From assembly GCA_964244585.1 (NCBI GenBank), contig CAXTJM010000004.1:1-64000 (forward strand): a stretch of 64,000 bases of DNA, read 5' to 3'. The DNA is from LMUY01 sp964244585. GTDB taxonomy: Bacteria; Pseudomonadota; Alphaproteobacteria; Acetobacterales; Acetobacteraceae. Below are positions 35,032 to 43,816 of the stretch, in pieces. Position 1 is the first letter of the stretch. Each line of letters opens with the position of its first letter. The notes below the pieces were generated by a model. The model had not been told where the DNA came from, did not search any database, and worked only from the letters and a program-made list of their open reading frames with translations. The translations under genes were made by a program, and so were the position numbers.

Positions 35032-35169
35032 GCCGCGTCCCGGACAGCCCGATCGCCGGGACCGGTGGTGGCAACTGGCTTTCACCCCCCGATGGACGCC
35101 AGGTTTTCGCGGCCGCTTTAGACGAGTTGGCCTTAAGCGACCAGGACCGCCAACGCCGAGGCTTTACCG

Positions 35170-36717
35170 CTATTCCATGATAGCGGAATGATCGACCGCC
35201 ACCGGGCTGGCCGAGCGGCGTAGCAGGAACACGAGCGGCGCCGCGGCAAGGCAGGTCACCATCATGAGCTTGAAATCGTCCATGTAGCTGATCGTGGTCG
35301 CCTGGGTGGTAATCAGCGCGTCCAGCGGGCCACGCCCCGCGACGACGGTGGGATCCAGCATTTGCGCCATGCCCGGCAGGCGCAGCACCGGGTTGAAGGG
35401 CGTGATGTAGGCAGCGATGTCCGCGTGGTTCACCTGGACGTTCTCCGCCAGCAGCGCGGACACCACCGAAATCCCGACGCTGGAGCCGATGTTGCGCGAC
35501 AGGTTGTACAATCCGGTCCCGTCGCCGCGGCTCGCGGCCGGCAGGGTGGAGAACGTCACCACGGAGAGCGGCACGAACAGGAAGCCCAGCCCGGCGCCCT
35601 GGATGAACCCGGTGATGACGATGGTGGATTGCGCCACGTCACGGGTCCACCCCGTCATGTCGTACATCGCCCAGGCGGTCAGCCCCAGCCCGGTCAGTAG
35701 CAGCCAGCGTACCTCCACCCGGCCGATCAGCTTGCCCACGGCGAACATGCACACCATCGTGCCGATCCCGCGCGGTCCCATCACCAGCCCCGCCGTCACC
35801 ACCGGGTAGCCCATCAGCGTTTGCAGGAACGGCGTCATCAGCGCCATGGATGCGAGATAGGTGATTCCTACGATGAAGATGAAGAACATGCCGAGGGTGA
35901 AGTTGCGGTCCAGGAACAGCCGGGGGTTCACGAAGGGCTGACGGCTGGTGAACGTATGCACCAGGAACCAGTAGAACGCGCTGGCGGCTACCAGTGCCTC
36001 CACGATGATCTCCCCGGAGGAAAACCAGTCCAACTGCTCGCCCCGGTCCAGGAAGATCTGCAACGCGGCTATGGTGAGGCTGAGGCTGCCAAAGCCGATC
36101 CAGTCCAGCCGGGTGCCGAGCTGCGCCCGCGTCTCGGTGACGTAGGCGCTGACCCCGGCAAAGGCCACCGCGCCGATGCCGAGATTGATGTAGAACACCC
36201 AGCGCCAATTGATATTGTCCGTCAGCCAGCCGCCGATCACCGGGCCCAGCACCGGCCCGACCATGACCGAGACGCCGAACAGCGCCATGGCCGAGCCGCG
36301 TTCCTCGGCGGTGTAGATGTCCAGCAGGATCGATTGCGACAGCGGCACCAGGGCCGCGCCGAAGAAACCCTGGAGCAGGCGGAACGCCACGATCTGCATG
36401 AGCGATTGGGCGATGCCGCACAGCACGGACGCGACCACGAAGCCGCTGATCGAGACCAGCAGCATTCGCTTGCGGCCGAACCGGGCGGCGAAGTAGCCGG
36501 AGGGCGGCGTCATGATCGCCGCCGCCGTGATGTAGGACGTCAGGACCCAGTTGATCTGGTCGGCGCTGGCGGCAACGCTGCCCTGGATATACGGCAGGGC
36601 GACGTTGGCGATCGTCGTGTCCAGCGCCTGCATGATCACGGACAGGATGACGCAGGCTGTGATCGCCCCCCGGTTGGCGACCCGCCCCGCCGGCGCCGCG
36701 GCGGCCGCGCTAGACAT
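35170..36717 (-). CDS. emrB: EmrB/QacA-type MFS drug:proton antiporter (DHA2)
   Basis: A 515-residue inner-membrane exporter with 14 predicted helices. Helix 1 carries the DHA2 motif LDTTIANVALPYI, motif A is GRKRML after helix 2, and motif C is VGPVLGPVIGGWL in helix 5. With the EmrA-type adaptor and an outer-membrane channel it would expel lipophilic toxic compounds. The ATG at 36717 overlaps the adaptor gene by 8 bp. It is the last gene of a marR-emrA-emrB operon. Confidence 0.9.
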   Translation of the reverse strand: MSSAAAAAPAGRVANRGAITACVILSVIMQALDTTIANVALPYIQGSVAASADQINWVLTSYITAAAIMTPPSGYFAARFGRKRMLLVSISGFVVASVLCGIAQSLMQIVAFRLLQGFFGAALVPLSQSILLDIYTAEERGSAMALFGVSVMVGPVLGPVIGGWLTDNINWRWVFYINLGIGAVAFAGVSAYVTETRAQLGTRLDWIGFGSLSLTIAALQIFLDRGEQLDWFSSGEIIVEALVAASAFYWFLVHTFTSRQPFVNPRLFLDRNFTLGMFFIFIVGITYLASMALMTPFLQTLMGYPVVTAGLVMGPRGIGTMVCMFAVGKLIGRVEVRWLLLTGLGLTAWAMYDMTGWTRDVAQSTIVITGFIQGAGLGFLFVPLSVVTFSTLPAASRGDGTGLYNLSRNIGSSVGISVVSALLAENVQVNHADIAAYITPFNPVLRLPGMAQMLDPTVVAGRGPLDALITTQATTISYMDDFKLMMVTCLAAAPLVFLLRRSASPVAVDHSAIME

Positions 36718-37864
36718 GGGCATGCAGCCTGTCCAGCCAGGCCTGCAACGCCGCCGGCAGCCCGCGTGCGTGCCCGGTTTCGACGTCCACCACGACACTC
36801 ATGCCAACCCGCAGCGGCGGCTTGCCGGCTGGCAGGTCGAGCCGCACGCGCATGGGAATGCGCTGCACCACCTTCACCCAGTTGCCCGTGGTGTTCTGCG
36901 CCGGCAGCAGCGAGAAGGAGGAGCCGGAGGCCGGGCTGATGCTTTCCACGGTGCCGGTCCATGCCGTCCCGGGATAGGTGTCCACCGTGATGGTCGCCAC
37001 CTGGCCGGGCCTGACATAGGTCAGTTCCGTTTCCTTCGGGCTTGCCTCGACCCAGAGGTTGGTGTCGGACACCAGGCTGAAGCCGGGCTGCGACGCCCGC
37101 AGGTAGCTGCCGACCTGCAGCGTATCGACGTTGGCCACGACCCCGTCGAAGGGCGCATAGGCGACGGTGTCGTTCAGGTCACGCCGTGCCGAGTCCACGG
37201 CAGCCTCGGCCTGCTTGTAGAACGGGTTGTCCTCGACCGGCTGGTTCGCGTCGTAGCCGAGCTGCGCCAGCATGGCTTGCGCCTGGGCCTGGGAGACCAT
37301 GACCTTCTGCCGCATGGACGTCAGGTCGTGCTGTGCTTGGTCGTACGCCGCGCGGGACGCCACCACGCTGGAGGCAAGGTCCTGCTGGCGCTTGAACACT
37401 GTCTCGTAATACGGCAGGTCCGCCTTGGCCTGGTCGATCTGCGACACGGCTTCCTTGTAGCTAGCCTGCTGCGTCAAGACCTGGTTGCGCACGGTGCCGA
37501 GCTGTGCCTGCGCCCCGGCCAAAGCGATGCGGAACGGGGCGTCGCGCAGCGTGAACAGCACGTCCCCGCGCTTGACGTGCTGGTTGTCGTGCACCGCGAT
37601 GGAGGCGACCAGGCCGGACACGTCGGTCGACACGCCCATCGACTGCGCCTGCACGTACGCGTTGTCCGTCGACATGATCTGCCCGCCGGTCACGTATTCG
37701 TATGCGCCCACCGACAGCGCGACAGGCAGCAGCGCGAACAGCAACGGCCGCAGCACCCGACGGCGGGGCTTGGCCACCTCGGTGGACGGCGCCCGCTCCG
37801 TTGCCAGGTCAGCCGCACGCGTCTGCACGCTGTCTTCGACGATGCTCGTGTTGTTCGTGTCCAT
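36710..37864 (-). CDS. emrA: EmrA-type periplasmic adaptor (HlyD family)
   Basis: A 384-residue membrane fusion protein with a cytoplasmic start, one membrane helix (LRPLLFALLPVALSVGAYEYV, about residues 39-59), a biotinyl-lipoyl motif TDNAYVQAQ, a long coiled-coil hairpin, and the FDGVVANVDTLQVGSYL block of the lipoyl half. It links the EmrB pump to an outer-membrane channel not encoded here. The ATG at 37864 starts 23 bp after the MarR stop; its ribosome-binding site is weak, which suggests translational coupling. Confidence 0.9.
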   Translation of the reverse strand: MDTNNTSIVEDSVQTRAADLATERAPSTEVAKPRRRVLRPLLFALLPVALSVGAYEYVTGGQIMSTDNAYVQAQSMGVSTDVSGLVASIAVHDNQHVKRGDVLFTLRDAPFRIALAGAQAQLGTVRNQVLTQQASYKEAVSQIDQAKADLPYYETVFKRQQDLASSVVASRAAYDQAQHDLTSMRQKVMVSQAQAQAMLAQLGYDANQPVEDNPFYKQAEAAVDSARRDLNDTVAYAPFDGVVANVDTLQVGSYLRASQPGFSLVSDTNLWVEASPKETELTYVRPGQVATITVDTYPGTAWTGTVESISPASGSSFSLLPAQNTTGNWVKVVQRIPMRVRLDLPAGKPPLRVGMSVVVDVETGHARGLPAALQAWLDRLHAHV

Positions 37865-37887
37865 GCTCTTGCCGATCGTGAGGGAGG

Positions 37888-38382
37888 TTAACCCGCTTTC
37901 TTCTTGACGCTGGGCCGTATGCACGCCTCGGTGAGGTTCGCCTTGACTGCATCCAGGATGCGGCACAGTTCGGACCTGTCGGTGTCCGACAGCCCAGCGA
38001 GCGCCTCGGCGCGCGTGACATCGCCGATCTCGCGCAACGGCGCCAGGCTCTGATGCGCCGTCACGTCAAGGTAGAGGAGCCAGAGCCTGCGGTCGGTCGG
38101 ATGCTGCCGCCGCTCGATCAGGCCGCGTGCCTCCAGCCTATCCAGGATGCGGACGAGGGAGATCGGCTCCACCTCGAGGATCTCCGCCAGGCCAGCCTGA
38201 TGGATGCCCTCGTTCTTGGCGAGATGCAGCAGGACCAGCCATTGCGATCGCGTGAACCCCAGGTGCGTGGCCTGCTGCTCGAACCGCTTCCGCATCAGCC
38301 GTCCCACGTCGTGCAGGACAAAGCCGATCGCGGATAGCCCCGGCTCCTCATCGCCCTGCCCGACGGCTCCGCTGTGAGACAC
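37888..38382 (-). CDS. MarR-family transcriptional regulator
   Basis: A 164-residue winged-helix regulator. The DNA-binding core is GFTRSQWLVLLHLAKNEGI through LAEILEVEPISLVRILDRLEARGLIERR, with the wing HPTDRRLWLLYL. It heads the efflux operon and probably represses it until a drug-like ligand binds. A GTG start at 38382 is preferred, with AAGGG about 7 bp upstream; a TTG at 38409 falls inside a palindrome that is more likely its operator. Confidence 0.87.
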   Translation of the reverse strand: MSHSGAVGQGDEEPGLSAIGFVLHDVGRLMRKRFEQQATHLGFTRSQWLVLLHLAKNEGIHQAGLAEILEVEPISLVRILDRLEARGLIERRQHPTDRRLWLLYLDVTAHQSLAPLREIGDVTRAEALAGLSDTDRSELCRILDAVKANLTEACIRPSVKKKAG

Positions 38383-38404
38383 GCTGCTACCCTTACTGCT
38401 GTAT

Positions 38405-38423
38405 AGCAAATCATAGACTTGCT
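38405..38423. promoter_or_regulatory. Candidate MarR operator
   Basis: AGCAA-N9-TTGCT with central ATCATAGAC/GTCTATGAT is an interrupted palindrome of typical MarR-site size, 23-41 bp before the regulator's GTG start. It would cover the promoter of the efflux operon. Confidence 0.45.
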
Positions 38424-38468
38424 TATGATCGAGGTCCAGCCCTAGATGCCGTATGATCGGAGACGACG

Positions 38469-38807
38469 GTGAAGACAGCGATGCGGGTCGGCCTGTGGAT
38501 GGCAGTGTGGCTGGACCTTTGCTCGGGTGCGGCTTTCGCTCGTGCGCCCTTCAGCTGCGCCGGGGCAGCCATGGCAGGCGGGGCAGAACTGCTATGCAGC
38601 CATACCGATCCGGCAGCGCCAGCGCAGACCTGCAGCTTCAGTTGGACGCTGATGACGTCCACGAACCAGCCCACCGTGGTAGATGGATCCTTCGTGCTGC
38701 CGAGCGGCGTGCAGAACTCTATCGTCTATCAAGGCAGCGGGTATGGCTACGCGCTGTCCATGCCCGTGGTGCTATGCCAGGGCCGGTCCGACACCCCGCC
38801 CGGCTGA
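38469..38807 (+). CDS. Small exported hypothetical protein
   Basis: A 112-residue protein with a signal peptide (MKTAMRVGLWMAVWLDLC, cleavage near AFARA) and four or more cysteines in the mature part (FSCAG, LLCSH, QTCSFSW, VLCQG), suggesting disulfides. I do not recognise the family. The GTG start has GGAG 5-8 bp upstream. It is divergent from the MarR gene and convergent with the FNT transporter gene, so it stands alone. Confidence 0.6.
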   Translation: MKTAMRVGLWMAVWLDLCSGAAFARAPFSCAGAAMAGGAELLCSHTDPAAPAQTCSFSWTLMTSTNQPTVVDGSFVLPSGVQNSIVYQGSGYGYALSMPVVLCQGRSDTPPG

Positions 38808-38849
38808 CGCCAGGCGCCCGTCCGATACCCGGTGCGGAACCTCCGGCCG

Positions 38850-39683
38850 CTAGAAAGTGACGGCGCTGGTCTCGACCCCGCTTTGCGGCAGGGAGCGCGT
38901 CGGCCGGTAGGCCAGGTACATCGCCAGCCCGGTGAAGGTGAATCCGCCGACCAGGTTGCCAACCGTGACCGGAATCTCGTTCCACAGCAGCCAATCGCCC
39001 ACCGTCGCCTTCGCGCCCAGTATCAGGCCGAGCGGGAACAGGCTCATGTTCACCACGGCGTGCTCGAAGCCCTGGGCGAAGAACAGCAGGATCGGCAGCC
39101 AGCAGCCCATGATCTTGCCGGTGACGGAGTTGGACGACAGCCCCATCGTCACCCCGAAGCAGACCATCCAGTTGCACAGCATCGCCTTGACGAACACGGT
39201 CAGCATCCCGGCGGAACCGAGCGCCGCGTAGCCGACGCTGCGCAATTCCACCGCCGCGCGCAGGCGGTCGCCGATGACCGCGCCGTTGCCGGTGCCGGCA
39301 TTGGTGAGCACCACGTAGATCAGCACGGCGTAGGCCAGCGCGCCGGCGAAATTGCCGATGAACGTCCACAGCCAGTTGGCCAGCATCTGCCCGGCAGTGG
39401 CCCGGCCCGCCATCACCGCCATCGGCAGCAGGGCGAAGCTGCCCGTGATCAGATCCAGCCCGAGCACGACGATCATCGAGAATCCAACCGGGAAGATCAG
39501 CGCCCCCACTAGCGGCACTCCGGTCTGCGCCAGGGCCAGGAAGGCGAGCGTGGTCGCGACGGCAAGCAGGGCACCGGCCAAGGCACTGCGGACCAGCAGC
39601 TCACCGGTGTTGAGGCGGGCCTTGATGGCCCCCAGCTCGATCATGGCGGCAACGATCTGGGCAGGCTTCACGGCGTCCGTCAT
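38850..39683 (-). CDS. Formate/nitrite transporter (FNT) family protein
   Basis: A 277-residue pentameric-channel family member with six membrane helices. Family blocks include the N-terminal PAQIVAAMIELGAIKARL, the omega-loop region with FPVGFSMIVVLG, and NWMVCFGVTMG and FFAQGFEHAVVNM, the latter carrying the conserved pore histidine. It moves formate, nitrite or a related small anion across the inner membrane. No formate or nitrite enzyme is adjacent, so the substrate is open. The ATG at 39683 has AGAGG 7 bp upstream. Confidence 0.87.
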   Translation of the reverse strand: MTDAVKPAQIVAAMIELGAIKARLNTGELLVRSALAGALLAVATTLAFLALAQTGVPLVGALIFPVGFSMIVVLGLDLITGSFALLPMAVMAGRATAGQMLANWLWTFIGNFAGALAYAVLIYVVLTNAGTGNGAVIGDRLRAAVELRSVGYAALGSAGMLTVFVKAMLCNWMVCFGVTMGLSSNSVTGKIMGCWLPILLFFAQGFEHAVVNMSLFPLGLILGAKATVGDWLLWNEIPVTVGNLVGGFTFTGLAMYLAYRPTRSLPQSGVETSAVTF

Positions 39684-39756
39684 GCGGGGGACCTCTGTCG
39701 GGGCGAGGCGTCGGCGTGCAATGCCCATGCCAGGCAGAGCGCGATGCGACGGAGGC

Positions 39757-40680
39757 TCAGAGGTCGAGCACGCGCGTGGGCCTGATCCGTCCGCGCATCA
39801 ATTCCTGCAGGGCGATCCAATTGCCGCGTAGCCGCCCGGGGCGGTCGATATAGGGTTCAGGCCGGGGCAAGTGGATGCAGTTGGAAATGATGTTCCGGCT
39901 GAAGGAGAGGATGGCACGGTGCCAGGAGATCACCCCCTTGCGTGCCAGGTAGACCGGGTTGCTTACCTGGGAATAGCCAAGCCGCTTGCCCGAGCCGCGG
40001 CCGGATTTCACCCCGAGATGGACCCCGCGTGCAGCCAGCACTTTCACGACGCGGCCGTGGACGCCGAGGCGGCGGGTGAAATCGACGTCCTCCAGCCAGC
40101 CATAGAAGGGTAGTTGCACATCGAAGCGCAAAGCATGCTGCCGCACGGGGGACAGGCGGACCGCCATGTTGCAGCCATACCCGTTCGGCGCCTTGCGCAC
40201 CGCGAGCGGGTCGGCGAGGCCACGTTGCCGGGCGAGGACGGCGCGGCCGTCGGGGACCGACAGGCCCGGCCCCTTGATTCCGTCGGCGAGTACATCGCCG
40301 GTGGTGACGACGATGTCGGGGTAGGCCCGGAATGCGGCTGCCGTGCAGGACAGGTAATCGGGCATCGGCAGGAAATCGTCGTCGAAGAAGATGACGGCGT
40401 CCGAACCGTCATCGGCCAGGCGGTCGAGGATGGTATTGCGCTGGTTGCACAACCCCGCCTCGACACACGCCAGTTCCAACCCGTCGGAGGGCCCCAGGCC
40501 CGCCACGTCGGACGGGTCGGTATAGCAGATGATGATCCGGGACGGATGCTCGGTCTGCCGTTGCAGTTCGGCAACGACTTCGACTAGGGTGCCGGCGCGC
40601 CCCTTGGTCGCGATCCCGACCGCAATGCGGAACGGCGCAGCCGCTTCGGCAACGTCGCTGCGTATGAAACCCTCACCCAC
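39757..40680 (-). CDS. Family 2-like glycosyltransferase
   Basis: A 307-residue GT-A fold protein. The start of the nucleotide-binding fold is RIAVGIATKGRAGTLVEVV, the metal-binding DxD region is FFDDDFLP, and the acceptor-site acidic motif is GWLEDVDFTRRL, as in GT2 enzymes. The C-terminal part is basic. It would transfer a sugar to a surface glycan, but no polysaccharide locus surrounds it. A GTG start at 40680 is chosen because GGGAG lies 8 bp before it; the in-frame start at 40713 reads through the ribosome-binding site. Confidence 0.82.
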   Translation of the reverse strand: MGEGFIRSDVAEAAAPFRIAVGIATKGRAGTLVEVVAELQRQTEHPSRIIICYTDPSDVAGLGPSDGLELACVEAGLCNQRNTILDRLADDGSDAVIFFDDDFLPMPDYLSCTAAAFRAYPDIVVTTGDVLADGIKGPGLSVPDGRAVLARQRGLADPLAVRKAPNGYGCNMAVRLSPVRQHALRFDVQLPFYGWLEDVDFTRRLGVHGRVVKVLAARGVHLGVKSGRGSGKRLGYSQVSNPVYLARKGVISWHRAILSFSRNIISNCIHLPRPEPYIDRPGRLRGNWIALQELMRGRIRPTRVLDL

Positions 40681-40857
40681 ACGAAGTCTCCCTGCCGGAG
40701 CGTGAGGGATCACAAAAGCAAGTGCCGTTCAAGCGGGATCCGTAACAGCCGAATCGGACATGCCACGACAGGAAACAAATCCATCGTTTTGAGTTGAAGG
40801 CGCTTTCCGTCGACTGGTTCGATAGCAGAATGGGATTGCCTTCCCAAAGTAAATTAT

Positions 40858-40872
40858 GTTCTCTATACGTTC
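40858..40872 (+). promoter_or_regulatory. LexA (SOS) box GTTC-N7-GTTC
   Basis: GTTC-TCTATAC-GTTC is an exact match to the alphaproteobacterial LexA operator and lies 41 bp before imuA. It predicts DNA-damage induction of imuA, imuB and everything co-transcribed with them, including the toxin-antitoxin pair and dnaE2. Confidence 0.85.
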
Positions 40873-40913
40873 CTTGAGCAAAGGAGCGTCCCGAAATCTC
40901 TGCCAGCGCCACA

Positions 40914-41648
40914 TTGGACATCCTGCGCAGCCGCATCGCGTGGATGGAGCGGCGGTCCGCACCGCGATCCGGGATGCTGTGTTTCGGCATCCCGGCCATC
41001 GACGCGCACCTGCCGGGCGGTGGGCTGATGGCGGGGGCGCTGCACGAGGTGGCGGGCGACGGCCCGGATGCCGAGCACGGGACCGAGGCGGCGTTGCTGC
41101 TGGCGGGCCTGCTGGCCCGGCGGCGCGGCCCCGTCCTCTGGGCGGTGAGGCGGCATGATTTGTTCGCCCCCGCCCTGGCCGCCGCCGGGCTGCACCCGGA
41201 CCGCGTGGTGTTCGCCGAGGCCGGGTCCGCCGTGCTGCTGGTGATGGAGGAGGCGCTGCGCCATCCCGGCCTGGCCGGGGTGGTGGGGGAGGTCGGGCGG
41301 CTGGGGCTCACCGCCTCCCGCAGGCTGCAACTGGCGGCGGAGGGTTCGGGCGTCACCGCCTTTGCCCTGCGCCGGTTCCGCCGGGCCGCCGACCCGGCGT
41401 TGGCCGAGCCGAACGCGGCGACCACGCGCTGGCGGGTGGCCGCCCTGCCCTCGCCGCCGCCGATGCCGCATGCGCCGCAGGTTCCCGGGCTGGCCCGGGC
41501 ACGCTGGCGGCTCGACCTGGTGCGCTGCCGCGGCGGCGCACCGGCAACCTGGACCGTGGAGGCATGTGATGCGCAGGGTCGTCTCGCTCTGGTTACCGAC
41601 CTTCCCGACCGATCGGCTGCGGCGGGGCAGCGCCGTGCTGCCGGCTGA
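40914..41648 (+). CDS. imuA: SOS mutasome protein ImuA
   Basis: A 244-residue RecA-like-fold protein of the ImuA family, which with ImuB and DnaE2 carries out error-prone translesion synthesis. Visible blocks are LRSRIAWMERR, FGIPAIDAHLPGGGL with ALHEVAG, LAGLLARRRGPVLWAV and ASRRLQLAAEGSGVTAFALRR. The start is uncertain: an in-frame stop at 40875 limits it, and TTG 40914 is the best start codon left, although AAGGAG lies further upstream at 40881. It overlaps imuB by 80 bp. Confidence 0.85.
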   Translation: MDILRSRIAWMERRSAPRSGMLCFGIPAIDAHLPGGGLMAGALHEVAGDGPDAEHGTEAALLLAGLLARRRGPVLWAVRRHDLFAPALAAAGLHPDRVVFAEAGSAVLLVMEEALRHPGLAGVVGEVGRLGLTASRRLQLAAEGSGVTAFALRRFRRAADPALAEPNAATTRWRVAALPSPPPMPHAPQVPGLARARWRLDLVRCRGGAPATWTVEACDAQGRLALVTDLPDRSAAAGQRRAAG

Positions 41649-43071
41649 GGCACCGCTGGTCACCCGGCTGCATGACGGGCGGCGCATGGTGATAGGGGCG
41701 GCGGATGCCGTGGCGGACACGCTGGGGCTGCACCCCGGGATGGCGCTGGCCCACGCGCAGGCGATGGTGCCGGGGCTGCTGGTGCGCGATGCCGACCCGC
41801 CGGGCGATGCGGCGGCGCTGGCGCGGCTGGCCGCCTGGTGCCTGCGCCTGTCCCCGCTGACCGCGCCGGATGGGGACGGCATCTGGATCGACGCCAGCGG
41901 CTGCACCCATCTGCAAGGGGGCGAGACGGCCATGCTGGGGACGCTGCTGGACCGGCTGGCGGCGGACGGGGTGGCGGCGCGGGCGGCGATCGCCGACACG
42001 CCGGGCGCCGCGCATGCCCTGGCGCGCCATGCGGCGGAGCGCGTGACGATCGCCCCGCCGGGCGGCACGGCAGAGGCGGTTGCGCGCCTGCCCGTCGCCG
42101 CACTGCGCCTGGAAGCCCAGACGGTGGCGACGCTGCGGCGGCTGGGCCTGGATCGCGTGGGCGACCTGGCCGCCCTGCCCCGCGCGCCCTTCGCCCGGCG
42201 GTTCGGCGCCGGCGTGCTGCTGCGGCTGGACCAGGCGCTGGGCCGCGTCGCCGAGCCGATCACCCCCGTGGTGCCGCCGGACATGCCGCAGGCGCGGCTG
42301 GCCTTTGCCGAACCGTTGTCGACGGCCGAAAGCTTCGTGGCCGTCATCGCCCGGCTGGTGCGCCGGGTTTGCACCCGGTTGGAGCAAGGCGGCCTGGGCG
42401 CGCGGCATCTGGCCCTGCTGTTCGAGCGCGTGGACGGCACGGTGGCGGCGATCCGCATCGGCACCGCCCGCCCCTCGCGGGACACGCGCCATCTGGGCCG
42501 GCTGCTGGAGGAGCAGGTGGAGACCGTCGATCCGGGCCTTGGCGTGGACGCGATGCACCTGGTCGTGCCGTTCACCGAACCCTTGGCCTACGCCCAGTCG
42601 GCGAAACTGACGGATGACGCGGAGGCGGACGTGGCGACATTAGTGGACCGGCTGTCCAACCGGCTGGGCCCCGAGCGGGTCTGGCGCGCCGCCCCCACGC
42701 AAAGCGACGTGCCGGAGCGCTCGGTCCGCCGGGTCTGCGCCGTGGCCGCGCCCGGCGGGGCCGGGTGGCCGCCCTGGCCGCGCCCGACCCGGCTGCTGCA
42801 TCCGCCGCAGCCGGTGCAGATGACCTCCGTCATGCCGGACCATCCACCGCTCGCCTTCACCTGGCGCCGCCACCGCCACAGGGTACGCCGCGCGGACGGG
42901 CCGGAGCGGGTGGCAGGCGAATGGTGGCGCCGGGACGCGGAGACCGGCGCCGTGCGGGATTACTGGCAGGTGGAGGACGAGGCCGGCCGCCGCTTCTGGC
43001 TGTACCGCCGCGGCAATGGCCAGGACGCCGCCACGGGCGATCTGCAGTGGTTCCTGCACGGGGTGTTTTGA
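41569..43071 (+). CDS. imuB: Catalytically inactive Y-family polymerase homologue ImuB
   Basis: A 500-residue Y-family polymerase homologue that serves as the hub between the beta clamp, DnaE2 and ImuA. It begins VVSLWLPTFPTDRL, where active Y-family polymerases would have a metal-binding aspartate; this loss is typical of ImuB. Later blocks are LAYAQSAKL, the helix-hairpin-helix region (LRRLGLDRVGDLAALPR) and the C-terminal YRRGNG to FLHGVF end. GGAGG lies 7 bp before the ATG, which is inside the imuA gene. The last 27 bases of the gene region are tandemly duplicated just beyond the stop. Confidence 0.9.
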   Translation: MRRVVSLWLPTFPTDRLRRGSAVLPAEAPLVTRLHDGRRMVIGAADAVADTLGLHPGMALAHAQAMVPGLLVRDADPPGDAAALARLAAWCLRLSPLTAPDGDGIWIDASGCTHLQGGETAMLGTLLDRLAADGVAARAAIADTPGAAHALARHAAERVTIAPPGGTAEAVARLPVAALRLEAQTVATLRRLGLDRVGDLAALPRAPFARRFGAGVLLRLDQALGRVAEPITPVVPPDMPQARLAFAEPLSTAESFVAVIARLVRRVCTRLEQGGLGARHLALLFERVDGTVAAIRIGTARPSRDTRHLGRLLEEQVETVDPGLGVDAMHLVVPFTEPLAYAQSAKLTDDAEADVATLVDRLSNRLGPERVWRAAPTQSDVPERSVRRVCAVAAPGGAGWPPWPRPTRLLHPPQPVQMTSVMPDHPPLAFTWRRHRHRVRRADGPERVAGEWWRRDAETGAVRDYWQVEDEAGRRFWLYRRGNGQDAATGDLQWFLHGVF

Positions 43072-43099
43072 GAGTGGTTCCTGCACGGGGTATTTTGAG
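43046..43099 (+). repeat. Tandem 27-bp duplication at the end of imuB
   Basis: The 27 bases at 43046-43072, including the imuB stop, are repeated at 43073-43099 with one mismatch (G to A at position 20 of the unit). Each copy would encode WFLHGVF and a stop. The second copy is not needed for imuB and marks the junction to the toxin-antitoxin genes. Confidence 0.9.
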
Positions 43100-43140
43100 C
43101 ATGGCGCACGCATTCATGGCATCTTTGCCGGACTGGCCTT

Positions 43141-43374
43141 ATGATCGGCTCCATGCTGGCGAAACTCGGTTTGGACAATCGGCTGACCCTTCCCGCCCAA
43201 GCGGTGGACGCGCTTGGCCATCCCAGCCATTTCGACGTGGCAGTGGAAGGCGACCGTCTGGTGTTGACCCCATCACACGCCAGTGCCCACGGCATCCGCG
43301 ACCGCTTGGCCTCGCAGGGCGTTGCCGATCAGGACGTGACCGATGCCGTCCAGTGGGCCCGCCGCGTGGGGTGA
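43141..43374 (+). CDS. AbrB/SpoVT-like antitoxin (VapB type)
   Basis: A 77-residue protein with a swapped-hairpin DNA-binding start (MLAKLGLDNRLTLPAQAVD) like AbrB/MazE/VapB antitoxins, then a helical tail (GIRDRLASQGVADQDVTDAV) suited to toxin binding. It precedes a PIN-domain gene with a 4-bp overlap, the standard antitoxin-toxin order. The start could be ATG 43141 or ATG 43153. It lies between imuB and dnaE2, an unusual place. Confidence 0.75.
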   Translation: MIGSMLAKLGLDNRLTLPAQAVDALGHPSHFDVAVEGDRLVLTPSHASAHGIRDRLASQGVADQDVTDAVQWARRVG

Positions 43375-43811
43375 CCGTGCGGCAGGCTGTCTTCGACACC
43401 AACGTCGTCGTATCAGCCCTGGTGTTTGGATCTCGCATGGCGTGGCTGAGACAGGCGTGGCGAGCCGATTGCTCGCCCGTCATCTGCATCGAAACGATGA
43501 ACGAGCTATCGCGGGTTCTGGCCTACCCGAAGTTCAAACTTGCGGCGATGGACCAGCGCGTGCTGTTGGATGACTACCTCCCGTTCGCAGACACAATAGT
43601 GCTGCCGGTTCCGTTGCCGCCTCTGCCGGCACCTTGCCGCGACAGGAAAGATACCATTTTCCTGCAACTTGCGCTGGCAGCGTCGTGCTCCCTGGTTTCC
43701 GGGGATGCCGACCTGACGGTGCTCCGGGGAGTTCCGACACTCTCGATCCTATCCGCGGCCGAACTGAAGTCCCTTCTCTACGATGATGGGGGGCCGAGGC
43801 AGGGCGGCTGA
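43371..43811 (+). CDS. PIN-domain toxin (COG1569-like ribonuclease)
   Basis: A 146-residue PIN-domain protein. The acidic catalytic set is D in FDTNVVVSALV at the N-terminus, E in ETMNELSRVL, and the aspartates in CRDRKDTIFLQLALA and VSGDADLTVL. PIN toxins of this group cleave RNA, and the antitoxin gene just upstream should neutralise it. The GTG start at 43371 overlaps the antitoxin stop (GTGA). Its end lies 5 bp before dnaE2, so its transcription should follow the SOS promoter as well as any promoter of its own. Confidence 0.8.
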   Translation: MTVRQAVFDTNVVVSALVFGSRMAWLRQAWRADCSPVICIETMNELSRVLAYPKFKLAAMDQRVLLDDYLPFADTIVLPVPLPPLPAPCRDRKDTIFLQLALAASCSLVSGDADLTVLRGVPTLSILSAAELKSLLYDDGGPRQGG

Positions 43812-43816
43812 CCCTG

